Notes: generated from the sequence alone by a model not told the origin. Shown: positions 1 through 8,992, counted from the first letter of the stretch. The stretch: DNA of 64,000 nt from Planococcus sp. MER TA 32b (GCA_023715185.1 JAMCAN010000003.1:186001-250000); one strand, 5' to 3'. Translations and numbers: made by a program.

Positions 1-40
1 TACGAACGCTCTTTTTGGTCATTTTCAGCCCTTTTTAAAG

Positions 41-68
41 CGTTCGTAAAAGTGTACTTTTACGAACG
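41..68. repeat. 28-bp near-perfect palindrome with flanking half-site
   Basis: Arms CGTTCGTAAAAGT and ACTTTTACGAACG are exact reverse complements separated by 2 bp. The octamer TACGAACG also occurs at 1-8, in the same direction as the right arm, so three half-sites lie within 68 bp. It has no T-run and is not a terminator. A symmetric binding site for a recombinase, resolvase or regulator is the simplest reading, but no recombinase gene is in view. Confidence 0.7.
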
Positions 69-187
69 GTATAACTTATAAAAATAAGCTGAAGAATATA
101 GGGGTTCTACCAACAAAAAGCGCAAAACATACGTTAAGCAAATATCGATTTTCTTTTTGTACACTGAAGCAAAAACCCATTTTTTAT

Positions 188-218
188 TTGACATTAACGT
201 TGCGTAATACCTTAACCT
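188..218 (+). promoter_or_regulatory. MerR-type promoter (19-bp spacer)
   Basis: TTGACA (188-193) and TAACCT (213-218) are separated by 19 bp, the overlong spacing typical of promoters twisted by MerR-family activators. The spacer contains TTAACGTTGCGTAA, a partly symmetric stretch suited to a MerR dimer. It sits just upstream of the MerR-family gene, which suggests autoregulation. Confidence 0.6.
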
Positions 219-240
219 TGTAATGTGGAGGTGAATTACG

Positions 241-597
241 CTGCTTACAACTGGGGAAGTTTATAAAATAACTGGACTTACTGAACGCTCTATACGATAC
301 TATTCTAATTTAAATTTATTGAAAGCAAATAAGAATGACAACGGTCAATTGATTTTATTCAAGTCAGACATCGAAAAAGTTGTGCAAATTCTCGCTGCAA
401 AGATAACAGGTTATAAACTTAAAGATTTAATAGACCGACAACCTTCATTAAGCTGTATTAAAAATGACATGACTCAAATGATTACAGATCTAGAAAATAT
501 ATTATTTCATTTGGACTTAACTGACTCCGAAGAAAATCTTATGAAGAATATAAAGTTGCTTCAAAATTACAATACTAGATATTTACGAAAGAGGTGA
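241..597 (+). CDS. MerR-family transcriptional regulator, probable CTG start
   Basis: This is a small MerR-type DNA-binding protein of about 118 residues. The N-terminus reads LLTTGEVYKITGLTERSIRY, the standard MerR winged-helix opening, followed by a helical dimerisation tail and no obvious effector domain. An ATG/GTG/TTG-only search would start at the TTG at 319 and cut off the recognition helix. An in-frame stop at 232-234 and GGAGGTG at 227-233 place the real start at CTG 241 (7-nt spacing). ATT at 235 is the only other option and lies too close to the ribosome site. Its stop overlaps the ribosome site of the next gene, so the two form one operon behind the 19-bp-spacer promoter at 188-218. 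The ligand is unknown. Confidence 0.8.
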   Translation: MLTTGEVYKITGLTERSIRYYSNLNLLKANKNDNGQLILFKSDIEKVVQILAAKITGYKLKDLIDRQPSLSCIKNDMTQMITDLENILFHLDLTDSEENLMKNIKLLQNYNTRYLRKR

Positions 598-602
598 TTG
601 AA

Positions 603-1511
603 ATGAGCATGAACTATAAATTAGTTAACACAATAGAACAATACGAAGAATTACTTGCAATTACGGATTTGGAAGAAAGAAGAAATTATTTTCGTTATAC
701 AATGATGACGCCATTTAAGGAAATGTGGAATTTAATAAACGTTCCTATAAAAGCAAAACAAGAAAATGGTTATGATGTTTTAATGGCTACGAAAATGCTA
801 GGTTACGCAGACATTTCTAACGATAAACAAATTCAACAAGGACTATCTATCTTAAATGATAATAATGCCTTTCTGGTAGCAGAGAATACTATCAAAAACT
901 GTATAGAAAAAGCTAATAAGGCAGGTTTGAAAGTGAATGCCGATGAAATGAAATTTGGATTGTATGTTGCAGACCCCGACAAATTGAAGCTTCAGAAGGG
1001 ATATACAGGATTTGGAGGTATTCCCGGATTTATCACTGTGAATATTTATCCAAATGATTACAATTTGCCTAAACTTCCTGCTGTTATTGCCCATGAGTTC
1101 CATCACAATATTCGTTTTTCTTATTTTGATTGGGATCATGGAAAAGTAACAGTGGGAGATTATCTTGTCATAGAAGGTTTGGCGGATTCGTTTGCAAAAG
1201 AACTGTATGGAACAGAACAGCTAGGACCTTGGGTGACTAGTATGGACAAAGACGATTTAGAATACTCAACTTATGTTATTGGAGAGGCTTTAAACATAAA
1301 AGGATTTGCCGAGGTAAGTAGCTATATGTTTGGTGATGAAATTGCCAAACAAGAAGGATATCAACCTGTAGGCCTTTCTTTTTGTGCTGGTTACGCAGTA
1401 GGTTATGAGGTTGTCCAGTCATTTATGAAAAAGCAAAATAAAACGATATATGAAACAACGTTAATGTCTAGCGGAGAAATCATTAATGGATCTGGCTTAT
1501 TTTCTTCCTGA
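603..1511 (+). CDS. DUF2268 putative zinc-dependent metallopeptidase
   Basis: The 302-residue protein carries AHEFHHNIRF, an HExxH zinc-binding motif at residues 164-168, and a downstream EGLADSF segment that could supply the third ligand, the hallmark of the DUF2268 family (YjaZ-like predicted Zn proteases). There is no signal peptide, so it is probably cytoplasmic. ATG at 603 is preferred over GTG at 594 because the latter lies inside the GAGGTG ribosome site. It follows the MerR gene with only 5 bp between stop and start and is probably regulated by it. The substrate is unknown. The region is visibly AT-richer than the rest of the window, hinting at acquisition. Confidence 0.8.
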   Translation: MSMNYKLVNTIEQYEELLAITDLEERRNYFRYTMMTPFKEMWNLINVPIKAKQENGYDVLMATKMLGYADISNDKQIQQGLSILNDNNAFLVAENTIKNCIEKANKAGLKVNADEMKFGLYVADPDKLKLQKGYTGFGGIPGFITVNIYPNDYNLPKLPAVIAHEFHHNIRFSYFDWDHGKVTVGDYLVIEGLADSFAKELYGTEQLGPWVTSMDKDDLEYSTYVIGEALNIKGFAEVSSYMFGDEIAKQEGYQPVGLSFCAGYAVGYEVVQSFMKKQNKTIYETTLMSSGEIINGSGLFSS

Positions 1512-1814
1512 TGGAGTGAATACTTTAGTTAAGTAGAAGTAAGAATACACTAGCCATTATTTAGAAAGAACAAGAAAAAACCAATAGCATTTGATGTTAT
1601 TGGATATTAAGACTGAAAAGCGATTTGCAAGATATGTCACTTTAGTTTACATATCAAGAATTATCAGAAGTTAGTAGGAATGAAAAGGAAAAGAAGACAC
1701 TACTAAAGAAGGCGAGCCCCGGCTATTAGTCACTCTTAAAGTGTCTGAAAACCAGGGATCGCCTCTTCGCGTATCATTCAATTTTATTTGTTTATCGCCA
1801 ATACGTTGATGTCT
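1512..1814. other. Intergenic region with two weak inverted repeats
   Basis: This 303-bp gap separates two convergent units. It holds CCAATAGCAT/ATGTTATTGG (1581-1603), a hairpin without a clear T-run that could end the MerR operon, and a larger imperfect inverted repeat at 1710-1764 (AGGCGAGCCCCGG against CCAGGGATCGCCT) that could form a terminator for the minus-strand ABC genes. No ORF with a ribosome site was seen. Confidence 0.5.
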
Positions 1815-3737
1815 TTACTTCATGACGATTTTTTTAACAGAATTAATTGTCAGCAAGTAATAAAAGAGGTAAATGATGATATAGCCAGACACGGATATAG
1901 CAATTGGTACAGTAAGATTCGTTCCAATTAAAGCGGAAAAGATATTTGAACACATCTTTAAAATTACTGCTCCATGAACCATTCCAATTATCAGCGGTAA
2001 TCCAAATACAAATAAGGTTTGCATTCGAATAGTGGCACTTGTTTCTTTCTTGCTCACGCCGATTTTGTGTAGGATTTCATAACGTCCTTTGTCTTCGTGG
2101 GCTTCTGTCAGTTGTTTGAAGTAAATAACACTGCCGGTTGCCGCTAGAAATACAAGACTCAAAAAGCCTAATACGAATAGGTTTAAACCAGCTGTTTCCA
2201 ACCCTCTGCGATATGTTTCGTAATAGGAAGAGAGTTGAGTTCCTTCTTCTGTCAGCTTATTTAATTCATCGAAAGTCTCCTTAGTTGTTTTCTCATCTTC
2301 CACTTCATAGGAGGCAATTGGTATGGGTGTCAACTGTTTTGCCAAGTCCTTAAATAATTCGTCACTGATTATAACGCTGAAATCCGGATAACTCCATGGG
2401 ATGATTCTGTCTTCAGCCATAGTGGTGAACCTTATTTTTTCTTCACTTCCAGGCGTCTTCAATGTAACAGTGTGTCCCTCATAATCGGCAGAAGAATACT
2501 CTGTTAATAGCGGTTGAATCCCTACTGCTTCGGTTCCTGAAAGGTTAACACTTCCGTCCAGGTTAAGAATTTCCAACGCTTTATTATAAGTAGATTCAGA
2601 TACCAGCTTCACAGGACCTTCTTCCAGATAATCCTGCAGCAGGGGATTAGAAACTTCTCCCTCTACATTAAGGACAGGGATTTCTGTTTGTCCAATAACA
2701 GGATGAAGCGAATCGGATGTAATAACTTTGTCTAATTGACCGTCAATTTCTTTGTCTGAGGAAATATAGGCATAGCTGAATGGTGAATCTTTTTCTGCTT
2801 GTACTTCATTTGTATAATAAAAACTGTAACCGACAGATATGGCGCTGATTGTAACAGCACTCAATAAAGCGATGATGGTTAATGACCGGGCATTTCCGTT
2901 AATGCGATAAAGTAATTGAGAGATGCCTATTATATTTATTCCTCTGTAATAACTGGATTTTCTTTTTTGAGCGAATCTTAAAAGGTAAATCGTTAAAAAA
3001 CGAAATAATAAATAGGTGCCAAGCACAATGCTGACTAAATACAAACCAAGGATCAGCAATAATTCCATATCGGATGAGGAGGATTGAAATCCTAGCCAAT
3101 AACTAAATCCGATTAAGAGGATGGCCAATATAGCTGGGGCCAAAGAAGCTTTCGGTGTTTGTTCTCCTTCCTTTTCCGCCTGAAACAACTCAATCAATTT
3201 AAAGCGGTAAATCAGCCGGTATGCATTAAACGATGTACACAAGGTAATGATCAGAAAGACGATGAACGTATTGATAATCGCTTCCGGCGATATGCCGAAT
3301 CCTACTTCAACTGCTGAATCCAGCAGCCTTAATAGAAGCATGGTGAACAATTTCGACAAAAAAGTTCCAAAGATGATACCAATTACGATTGCAGCTGCAC
3401 TCATGATAAGATTTTCATAAAAGAGCATTTTACCAATGGTTTTTTTTCTCATTCCAAGAAGGGAGTATAATCCTACTTCTTTTTTTCTTTTTTTAGTAAA
3501 GAACGAATTGGAATAAAAAATAAAGACTGCCACAAACAAAATTAGAATTACCGAAGCCCCGATGAAAATGTTCAGAAGGCTGTTCGATGATTCAATTCCC
3601 ATCTGGACTTCTGGACTGTATTGAAAGGAAACAAAGGTGTAGTAAATTACCACACTGAAGATCATGGAAAGGAAATACAGCAAATAGCTCCTAAAGTTCC
3701 CAGTCACATTTTTCTTGGCTAAATCAAAGAGCGTCAT
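1815..3737 (-). CDS. BceB-like FtsX-family ABC permease
   Basis: This 640-residue permease of a peptide-antibiotic sensing and detoxification ABC transporter (BceAB/VraDE/YxdLM type) starts MTLFDLAKKNVTGNFRSYLL, the conserved opening of the family. Ten membrane segments are expected. Hydrophobic stretches at both ends flank a large extracytoplasmic region of roughly residues 310-510, which in this family contacts the peptide or lipid II-cycle target. ATG 3737 is chosen over the upstream ATG because it follows GGGGTGG and matches the family. It overlaps the ATPase gene by 14 bp, so the two are translationally coupled. By family knowledge it also works as the sensor for the partner histidine kinase encoded divergently at 5316. 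Confidence 0.88.
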   Translation of the reverse strand: MTLFDLAKKNVTGNFRSYLLYFLSMIFSVVIYYTFVSFQYSPEVQMGIESSNSLLNIFIGASVILILFVAVFIFYSNSFFTKKRKKEVGLYSLLGMRKKTIGKMLFYENLIMSAAAIVIGIIFGTFLSKLFTMLLLRLLDSAVEVGFGISPEAIINTFIVFLIITLCTSFNAYRLIYRFKLIELFQAEKEGEQTPKASLAPAILAILLIGFSYWLGFQSSSSDMELLLILGLYLVSIVLGTYLLFRFLTIYLLRFAQKRKSSYYRGINIIGISQLLYRINGNARSLTIIALLSAVTISAISVGYSFYYTNEVQAEKDSPFSYAYISSDKEIDGQLDKVITSDSLHPVIGQTEIPVLNVEGEVSNPLLQDYLEEGPVKLVSESTYNKALEILNLDGSVNLSGTEAVGIQPLLTEYSSADYEGHTVTLKTPGSEEKIRFTTMAEDRIIPWSYPDFSVIISDELFKDLAKQLTPIPIASYEVEDEKTTKETFDELNKLTEEGTQLSSYYETYRRGLETAGLNLFVLGFLSLVFLAATGSVIYFKQLTEAHEDKGRYEILHKIGVSKKETSATIRMQTLFVFGLPLIIGMVHGAVILKMCSNIFSALIGTNLTVPIAISVSGYIIIYLFYYLLTINSVKKIVMK

Positions 3738-4491
3738 CAACCCCACCCCCAATTGCAGCCAATACATCCAAAATCTTTTGGAAAAATTCTTTGCGTGAAT
3801 AATTCCCTTTCACAAGCTCTGTGAAGAGTTTGCCGTCTTTGATGAAGATCACTCGCTGGCAATAGCTTGCTGCAAATGCATCGTGTGTAACTAGAAGGAT
3901 GGTTGCTTTGTCTTCTTCACTTAATTCTTTTAAGGTTTCTAACAAGTCAGTTGCCGATTTGGAATCCAATGCCCCGGTCGGCTCGTCTGCCAATATAAGA
4001 CTTGGTTTTGCTATAATCGAACGCGAAGCAGCTGTGCGCTGTTTTTGACCGCCGGATATTTGATACGGGTATTTTTCTAAAAGATTGCTTATGCCAAATT
4101 TATCTGCAACTTCAATGACTCTTCGCTCTAACTCTGCTGTATTTACTTTAGCTAATGCTAATGGAAGCAAGATATTTTCTTTCACTGTCAATGTATCAAG
4201 TAAGTTATAATCCTGGAAGATAAAACCAAGCTTATTTCGCCGAAAAGCAGATAAATCCTCTTCATTCATTTTAAGCAGATTTTCTCCGTCAATTGTCACT
4301 TCTCCTGAACTCACTTCATCAATTGTGGCAAGCACATTAAGCAAGGTTGATTTGCCTGCTCCCGAGGGCCCCATAATGCCCACAAATTCACCTTCCCGAA
4401 TTGTAAGATCAATTCCATCCAATGCCGTAAATACAGTTCCAGAGTTGCCATAAATTTTTTTCAGCTGTTTTGCTTCAACTATCGTTTTCAT
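3724..4491 (-). CDS. BceA-like ABC transporter ATPase
   Basis: This 255-residue MacB/LolD-class ATPase has Walker A GPSGAGKST, Q-loop FIFQDYNL, signature SGGQKQR and Walker B LILADEPTGALD. It pairs with the BceB-like permease that overlaps its 3' end. ATG 4491 is used because GGAGG lies 10 bases upstream, whereas the ATG at 4512 lies inside that ribosome site. It is divergent from a response regulator/kinase pair of the BceRS type, and the 15-bp palindrome GCCTTACAGTAAGGC between them is the likely operator. The expected role is resistance to cell-wall-active peptides; the exact substrate cannot be told. Confidence 0.88.
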   Translation of the reverse strand: MKTIVEAKQLKKIYGNSGTVFTALDGIDLTIREGEFVGIMGPSGAGKSTLLNVLATIDEVSSGEVTIDGENLLKMNEEDLSAFRRNKLGFIFQDYNLLDTLTVKENILLPLALAKVNTAELERRVIEVADKFGISNLLEKYPYQISGGQKQRTAASRSIIAKPSLILADEPTGALDSKSATDLLETLKELSEEDKATILLVTHDAFAASYCQRVIFIKDGKLFTELVKGNYSRKEFFQKILDVLAAIGGGVDDAL

Positions 4492-4549
4492 TTTGTTTGT
4501 TCCTCCATTCAATTTCTATTCTCATTCTAAAGGATTAATTCTGCATATA

Positions 4550-4564
4550 GCCTTACAGTAAGGC
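4550..4564. promoter_or_regulatory. Palindromic operator between BceAB-like and BceRS-like genes
   Basis: GCCTTACAGTAAGGC is a perfect 7+1+7 palindrome; a second GGCTTACA half-site follows at 4570-4577. It lies just upstream of a possible -10 for the ABC genes (TAGAAT on the minus strand, 4524-4529) and resembles the symmetric sites bound by BceR-type regulators. TTGTCA-N18-TATGGT (4581-4610) is a weak candidate promoter for the regulator genes. Confidence 0.55.
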
Positions 4565-4647
4565 AGGCAGGCTTACACTTTTGTCACTTTGGCTTCAAAT
4601 GCAGTATGGTAAAGTAACGATAAGAAAACTCTTATGGAGGCAAATAC

Positions 4648-5319
4648 ATGAAAATCATGATTATTGAAGACGATGTGACAATACGCGAGTTATTGAGCGA
4701 TACCATTAAAAAATGGTCCTTCGAAGTGGCAAGCCTCAAGGAGTTCGACCAAATAACAGAAGCTTTTATACATGAAAATCCACATCTTCTGCTTTTGGAT
4801 ATTAACCTTCCATTTTTTGATGGCTTTCACTGGTGCCGTCAAATACGGGAAATTTCACAAGTTCCGATTATTTTCCTTTCATCCCGGAATACGCCGATGG
4901 ATATGGTCATGGCGATGAATATGGGAGGAGATGATTTTATCCAAAAGCCCTTCGACACCGACGTGCTGCTTGCCAAAATAAATGCTTTATTGCGCAGATC
5001 CTATTCTTATACAAACTTTGAGACAAATGTGCTGGAATATGACGGAGTGGTACTGAACTTAAAGGATAGGGAAGTGGTTTACAGGGACGGGAAAACCGAA
5101 CTGACAAAGACCGAATTCATTATTTTAAAAATTCTAATGGAAAATAAAGAATCGATTGTCCATCGCACGAAAATCATGCGGACGCTTTGGAAAGATGAAA
5201 ATTTCATCGATAATAATACCTTGACTGTAAATATCGCCCGTTTGCGAAAAAAAATGATTGAGCTTGGAAAAGAAGATTTCATTACGACGAAAAAAGGGGA
5301 GGGGTACAGCATCAAATGA
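4648..5319 (+). CDS. BceR-like OmpR-family response regulator
   Basis: This 223-residue protein has a receiver domain with the acidic pair ED at residues 7-8, phosphoacceptor D51 in LLLLDINLPFFDG, and the conserved Lys in QKPFD. An OmpR/PhoB winged helix follows (TELTKTEFIILKILMEN ... NTLTVNIARLRKK). It is preceded by GGAGG at a good distance. Its stop overlaps the start of the kinase gene by 4 bp. In this family the regulator activates only its own ABC transporter genes, here divergent at 4491, probably through the palindrome at 4550-4564. Confidence 0.9.
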   Translation: MKIMIIEDDVTIRELLSDTIKKWSFEVASLKEFDQITEAFIHENPHLLLLDINLPFFDGFHWCRQIREISQVPIIFLSSRNTPMDMVMAMNMGGDDFIQKPFDTDVLLAKINALLRRSYSYTNFETNVLEYDGVVLNLKDREVVYRDGKTELTKTEFIILKILMENKESIVHRTKIMRTLWKDENFIDNNTLTVNIARLRKKMIELGKEDFITTKKGEGYSIK

Positions 5320-6341
5320 AATTTTCAAGGTACCTGAAAGACAAACGGTTCTTTTTAGCTTTTTATGTACTGCTGATGTCTTTCGTCTCGCTCGTTCTCT
5401 TTCTCAGCACTGCCGAATTAAACATGATGAATAATATTTTGTATATTAATATAAGCGGCCTTTTATTTTTGATTTTCTATCTTGTGTTTGGTTTTTTCAA
5501 TCAAAGAAAATTCTATCAGGAAATTAAAAGAGTAGCCGAAAGCGACCAGGAAGGGGTTCTGGCTGGCCTTCCTAAAGCGCAAACCTATGAACGGAAACTG
5601 TATCTTGATTTGATAAAAAATAATAATATCAATTATATGCATAAACTGGAGAAGCTCCATGACGAGAAACGGGAACAGCAGGAATTTGTGATGTCGTGGA
5701 TTCATGAAGTGAAGCTGCCGATTGCTGCAAGCCGGTTGATCATTGAAAAGAGCGAAGATAAACCGGCTGAATGGCTGACTGATAAATTTGAAGATGAGCT
5801 GCAGAAAATTGATGATTACGTAGAACAGGCCCTCTACTATTCTCGGATCGATTCATTTTCGAAAGACTACTTTATTACAGAGGTAAATGTAAATCAGATT
5901 ATAAAAAGCAGTATTAAAAAATACGCTAAGCTTTTTATCGCTAAAGACATTCAAATCGATATAGCTGATAAAAACCAATACGTTCAAAGCGACAGCAAGT
6001 GGCTCGGTTTTGTGATCGATCAATTGCTCACAAACGCGTTGAAATATACAGATGAAGGCGGCAAAATCGCCATAGTTTTCGAAGAAGACAGTAAAGAAAA
6101 AAGAGTTTTAATTTCAGATAATGGAATCGGGATAAAAATGGAGGACATTAATCGGGTCTTTGACCGAGGTTTTACAGGCACTGCTGGACGAAGTGGCGCT
6201 AAATCGACAGGAATGGGCTTATATCTAGCGAAACAATTAGCGACCAAACTTGGCCATGGGTTAACTATTAGTTCAACGGAAAATGAGTTTACAACAGTAG
6301 TTGTACATTTCCCTAAAATTAGAAATTACTATCATTTATAA
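5316..6341 (+). CDS. BceS-like intramembrane-sensing histidine kinase
   Basis: This 341-residue kinase has two N-terminal membrane segments (about residues 13-31 and 38-58) and almost no extracellular loop, the architecture of intramembrane-sensing kinases that read the state of a BceAB-type transporter. The H-box is FVMSWIHEVKLP. The ATPase part shows N-box LLTNALKYTDEGG, G1 ISDNGIGI and G2 GRSGAKSTGMGLYLAK. It overlaps the response-regulator gene by 4 bp. With no ligand domain of its own, signalling presumably depends on the permease encoded at 1815-3737. Confidence 0.9.
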   Translation: MKFSRYLKDKRFFLAFYVLLMSFVSLVLFLSTAELNMMNNILYINISGLLFLIFYLVFGFFNQRKFYQEIKRVAESDQEGVLAGLPKAQTYERKLYLDLIKNNNINYMHKLEKLHDEKREQQEFVMSWIHEVKLPIAASRLIIEKSEDKPAEWLTDKFEDELQKIDDYVEQALYYSRIDSFSKDYFITEVNVNQIIKSSIKKYAKLFIAKDIQIDIADKNQYVQSDSKWLGFVIDQLLTNALKYTDEGGKIAIVFEEDSKEKRVLISDNGIGIKMEDINRVFDRGFTGTAGRSGAKSTGMGLYLAKQLATKLGHGLTISSTENEFTTVVVHFPKIRNYYHL

Positions 6342-6472
6342 TCGGTTGACATATGACATATTATCGGAAGTAAATTAAATCAAACTGCACTCTGCTTCTT
6401 CCCAGACTCTTTATTTTCATAATAAATATTCCTTATCCTCCATACTCTATGTAACTTTTAGAAAACAAAAAA

Positions 6473-6509
6473 AGACCTCCAACCAGTGAAATATACTGGC
6501 TGGAGGTCT
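6473..6509. terminator. Bidirectional intrinsic terminator
   Basis: AGACCTCCAACCAGT pairs with ACTGGCTGGAGGTCT around a 7-nt loop. An A-rich run on the left gives the T-tract for the minus-strand ctaB. It also sits downstream of the plus-strand kinase gene. Confidence 0.9.
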
Positions 6510-6532
6510 TCTTTGCTATACCGGCAAGTTCA

Positions 6533-7429
6533 TCAAATAGCCGCAAGGATCAAGCCAATGGAAGCGTAAATGATGACGGTGAAGAATACACCCATCATAT
6601 GCACTAAGGAAAAAAAGAACATTTTATTGGCCCAGGCCTCGATTCCCAATTTGCCGGAGCCGAAAAGGCTGAGTGCCAGCCACATTAAGCCTAAAAGCAA
6701 TGACACCAAAGTCAGGCCGAGGCTGAGCGGCAGGAACAAAAAGCTGGAAAGCACCAGTAAAACCAAATAGATGTTGCTTTGGAGATAAGTGCGCTTTGCG
6801 CCTTTGGCGACTGGAAGCATGGGGATATTCGCTGCTGCGTAATCTTTCTGTTTACGGATGGCGATTGCATAGAAATGCGGCATCTGCCAAATCACCATGA
6901 TCAAGAACAAAGCCCAGCATGCGGGATGCCAAATATCAGGGGCCACCGCGGCCCAGCCGATTAAAGGAGGCATAGCGCCTGAAATGCTGCCGACTTCGGT
7001 ATTCCAGATGGTATAGCGTTTTGTCCACATCGTATACGGGACTACATAGAAAAACACGCCTAAGAATCCGAGCAGGGATGCTAAGGGCGAAGCGATGTAC
7101 AGCAGGATCAATCCGATGACCAAAAACAGGCTTGCCACTATTGCCACTTTCTTGATTGAAATGGCGCCTGTCACTGTCGGCCGGGATTTCGTCCGTGCCA
7201 TGATAGCATCGATGTCGCGGTCATAAATATTATTGAATGAGCCGGACGCTGCGATAATGGCGGTTGTTCCTAAAAACGCTAAGATGATATTTCCGATATT
7301 ATCGATAAAACTGTATTCATACGTATATAAAGCGAGCATCAATCCGGCGGCCATCGGGATCAGATTCGACTTGATGATTCCCGTTTTCACCACTTGAGCC
7401 CATAATTTCTTTTGCGATTGCTTTTTCAT
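6533..7429 (-). CDS. ctaB: Protoheme IX farnesyltransferase (haem O synthase)
   Basis: CtaB transfers a farnesyl group to haem B to give haem O for terminal oxidases, in the membrane. The 298-residue protein is a UbiA-superfamily prenyltransferase with about eight or nine membrane segments. The Asp-rich motif FNNIYDRDIDAIMARTKSRP binds the Mg-prenyl-diphosphate. ATG 7429 is chosen because AGAGGAG lies 11 nt upstream, while the upstream GTG in-frame codon precedes that site. It is followed by a strong bidirectional terminator. No ctaA or oxidase structural genes are adjacent, but the next minus-strand gene upstream encodes a CtaG-type assembly factor, consistent with a cytochrome oxidase maturation role. 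Confidence 0.93.
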   Translation of the reverse strand: MKKQSQKKLWAQVVKTGIIKSNLIPMAAGLMLALYTYEYSFIDNIGNIILAFLGTTAIIAASGSFNNIYDRDIDAIMARTKSRPTVTGAISIKKVAIVASLFLVIGLILLYIASPLASLLGFLGVFFYVVPYTMWTKRYTIWNTEVGSISGAMPPLIGWAAVAPDIWHPACWALFLIMVIWQMPHFYAIAIRKQKDYAAANIPMLPVAKGAKRTYLQSNIYLVLLVLSSFLFLPLSLGLTLVSLLLGLMWLALSLFGSGKLGIEAWANKMFFFSLVHMMGVFFTVIIYASIGLILAAI

Positions 7430-7605
7430 TACATTTATATCTCCTCTTATATCCACAGATTTACTATAACCCAGCGGACAAGGGGAGCTCCATCATTTTC
7501 GCTCTTTTGTGGATATTAATTTGAACATTTTAAGTCTATTTGCTCAAATGGTAAAGTTTAACGCTCGTTCGAAAAAATGTATATTCCTTTTTTTATTCAA
7601 AATAA

Positions 7606-8388
7606 TTATTTTGCAAATAAAGGCTCACGCTTCGCGGCCGATTTATACCAATGCCAGCAAAGGTAAAAAATCAGCACCGCGTCGACCAAGTCGCCGCCGT
7701 AATACATCAGCATGCTGCCTGCTTCGGCTTCAGCCCGGGGTACGCCTTCCGGAGGAGTGGCGTAAAGCGTTTTTGCCAGAATCTTATGCCCTGCCAAAGC
7801 GACGATCAGTACGATGGAGCGGTACAGGAAACTGAAACGATGCGGCGTGACATCAAAATAGACGATGGAAACGGTAAACAGATAACCAGCCAAAAAGATG
7901 TGCAGGTGGACCACCGCGTAAAAGAAGGTAGACTCATGCATTAAATGATACAGGCTGGTCAGGTAAAGCACGTATAATCCGCCGATATTCAACAAGGCTG
8001 CAGTCACAGGGTGGTTTATTAAGCGGAACGGCTGACTTTTCAGCACAGCCGTCACTGTTCTGGCAGCGGATGTGTTCAAGGTGCGCAGTAAAAGCGTCAC
8101 CGGGCAAGACATGGCAATCAGGAGCGGCGCAAGCATGCCGAGAAGAAGATGGACCGCCATATGCATCCGGAAGTCCAGATGTGCCTGCTCGGCCAGAGGA
8201 CCCACCAAAGCGGCGGCCGCACTGATAATTCCGAGACTCCAAACAACGACCCGCTGCAAGGGCCAGTTCCGATATCTTTTATTGCTGAAGTAAACAGCCG
8301 CCAAATAAGGTGAAATGCCGAGTAAAGCTATGAGCAGAAATAAAGGCAGAAATTCTCCTGAATCCATTGAGGGAGGGTGGTCATGCAT
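7606..8388 (-). CDS. ctaG: CtaG-type cytochrome c oxidase assembly membrane protein
   Basis: This 260-residue integral membrane protein belongs to the caa3_CtaG family found in Bacillales, which helps load copper or mature caa3 oxidase. About seven hydrophobic segments are visible. Conserved His residues occur within or next to membrane helices (RMHMAVHLLLGM, YHLMHES, AVVHLHIFLAGY), plausible metal ligands. It overlaps the DUF2243 gene upstream by 8 bp, so the two are cotranscribed. The ribosome site before ATG 8388 is weak, in keeping with translational coupling. ctaB lies about 180 bp downstream on the same strand. Confidence 0.88.
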   Translation of the reverse strand: MHDHPPSMDSGEFLPLFLLIALLGISPYLAAVYFSNKRYRNWPLQRVVVWSLGIISAAAALVGPLAEQAHLDFRMHMAVHLLLGMLAPLLIAMSCPVTLLLRTLNTSAARTVTAVLKSQPFRLINHPVTAALLNIGGLYVLYLTSLYHLMHESTFFYAVVHLHIFLAGYLFTVSIVYFDVTPHRFSFLYRSIVLIVALAGHKILAKTLYATPPEGVPRAEAEAGSMLMYYGGDLVDAVLIFYLCWHWYKSAAKREPLFAK

Positions 8389-8893
8389 GGGAATTGCCCG
8401 CTTTCTTCCTCTTTAGAACTCGGGTCTGGGAAAGGATGAACAGGCCGATTGCTATAAATATGGCCGCGCCAATATTCCAAACCAGATCATATGGCAGAAT
8501 ATCGACTCCATACCTGATTTGGTGAAGATTCAATACTTTGTGGTTGATCAAGCCGTCGAAAAGCTGGAACGATCCCGCTCCCAGAAACGCAGCCCCTGTC
8601 CACTTAACAGGCCATAATGCATTTCGCCGCCGAAGATCCGAGAGCATAAAGAGTGAGAAGATGGCGGCAAACCAGGCAAAGGAATTCAGCAAACCATCGG
8701 AAAGAATGCCGATCCGGCTCGTCGCCAAATCATAGAAATGATGCCATTGCAGCAATTGATGGAAAACCACTTCATCCATGAATGCGATGAGCCCGATGCC
8801 GAACAGCAGCCCCGACCAGAAGTTGCGGCTGCTGTAGAGAACCTGATTGCCTGCGAATCCATTAGAAGTTGAATTTGTCCGATTGACAGCCAT
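8381..8893 (-). CDS. DUF2243 membrane protein
   Basis: This 170-residue protein has four hydrophobic segments and a conserved FMDEVVFHQLLQWHHFYD stretch with His/Glu residues near the first helix, characteristic of DUF2243. It is preceded by AAGGAGG at 7-8 nt. It overlaps the ctaG-like gene by 8 bp; this pairing suggests a shared role in oxidase assembly or metal handling, but no biochemical function is established as far as I know. Confidence 0.85.
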   Translation of the reverse strand: MAVNRTNSTSNGFAGNQVLYSSRNFWSGLLFGIGLIAFMDEVVFHQLLQWHHFYDLATSRIGILSDGLLNSFAWFAAIFSLFMLSDLRRRNALWPVKWTGAAFLGAGSFQLFDGLINHKVLNLHQIRYGVDILPYDLVWNIGAAIFIAIGLFILSQTRVLKRKKAGNSHA

Positions 8894-8992
8894 CGAATTC
8901 CTCCTTCTCTCAAATAGTATTCATGTATTTTGTATCACATTTACCCGGATTTTCCAGTTGCTAAGCGGATTGATGAATCGGACTTTTAACGC

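Noticed and set aside
41-68. Terminal inverted repeat of a transposon
   Set aside because: No transposase or second matching end is in the window, so only a symmetric site can be claimed.
1710-1764. Riboswitch upstream of the ABC genes
   Set aside because: It lies downstream of the minus-strand genes rather than in their leader; a terminator-like inverted repeat is the simpler reading.
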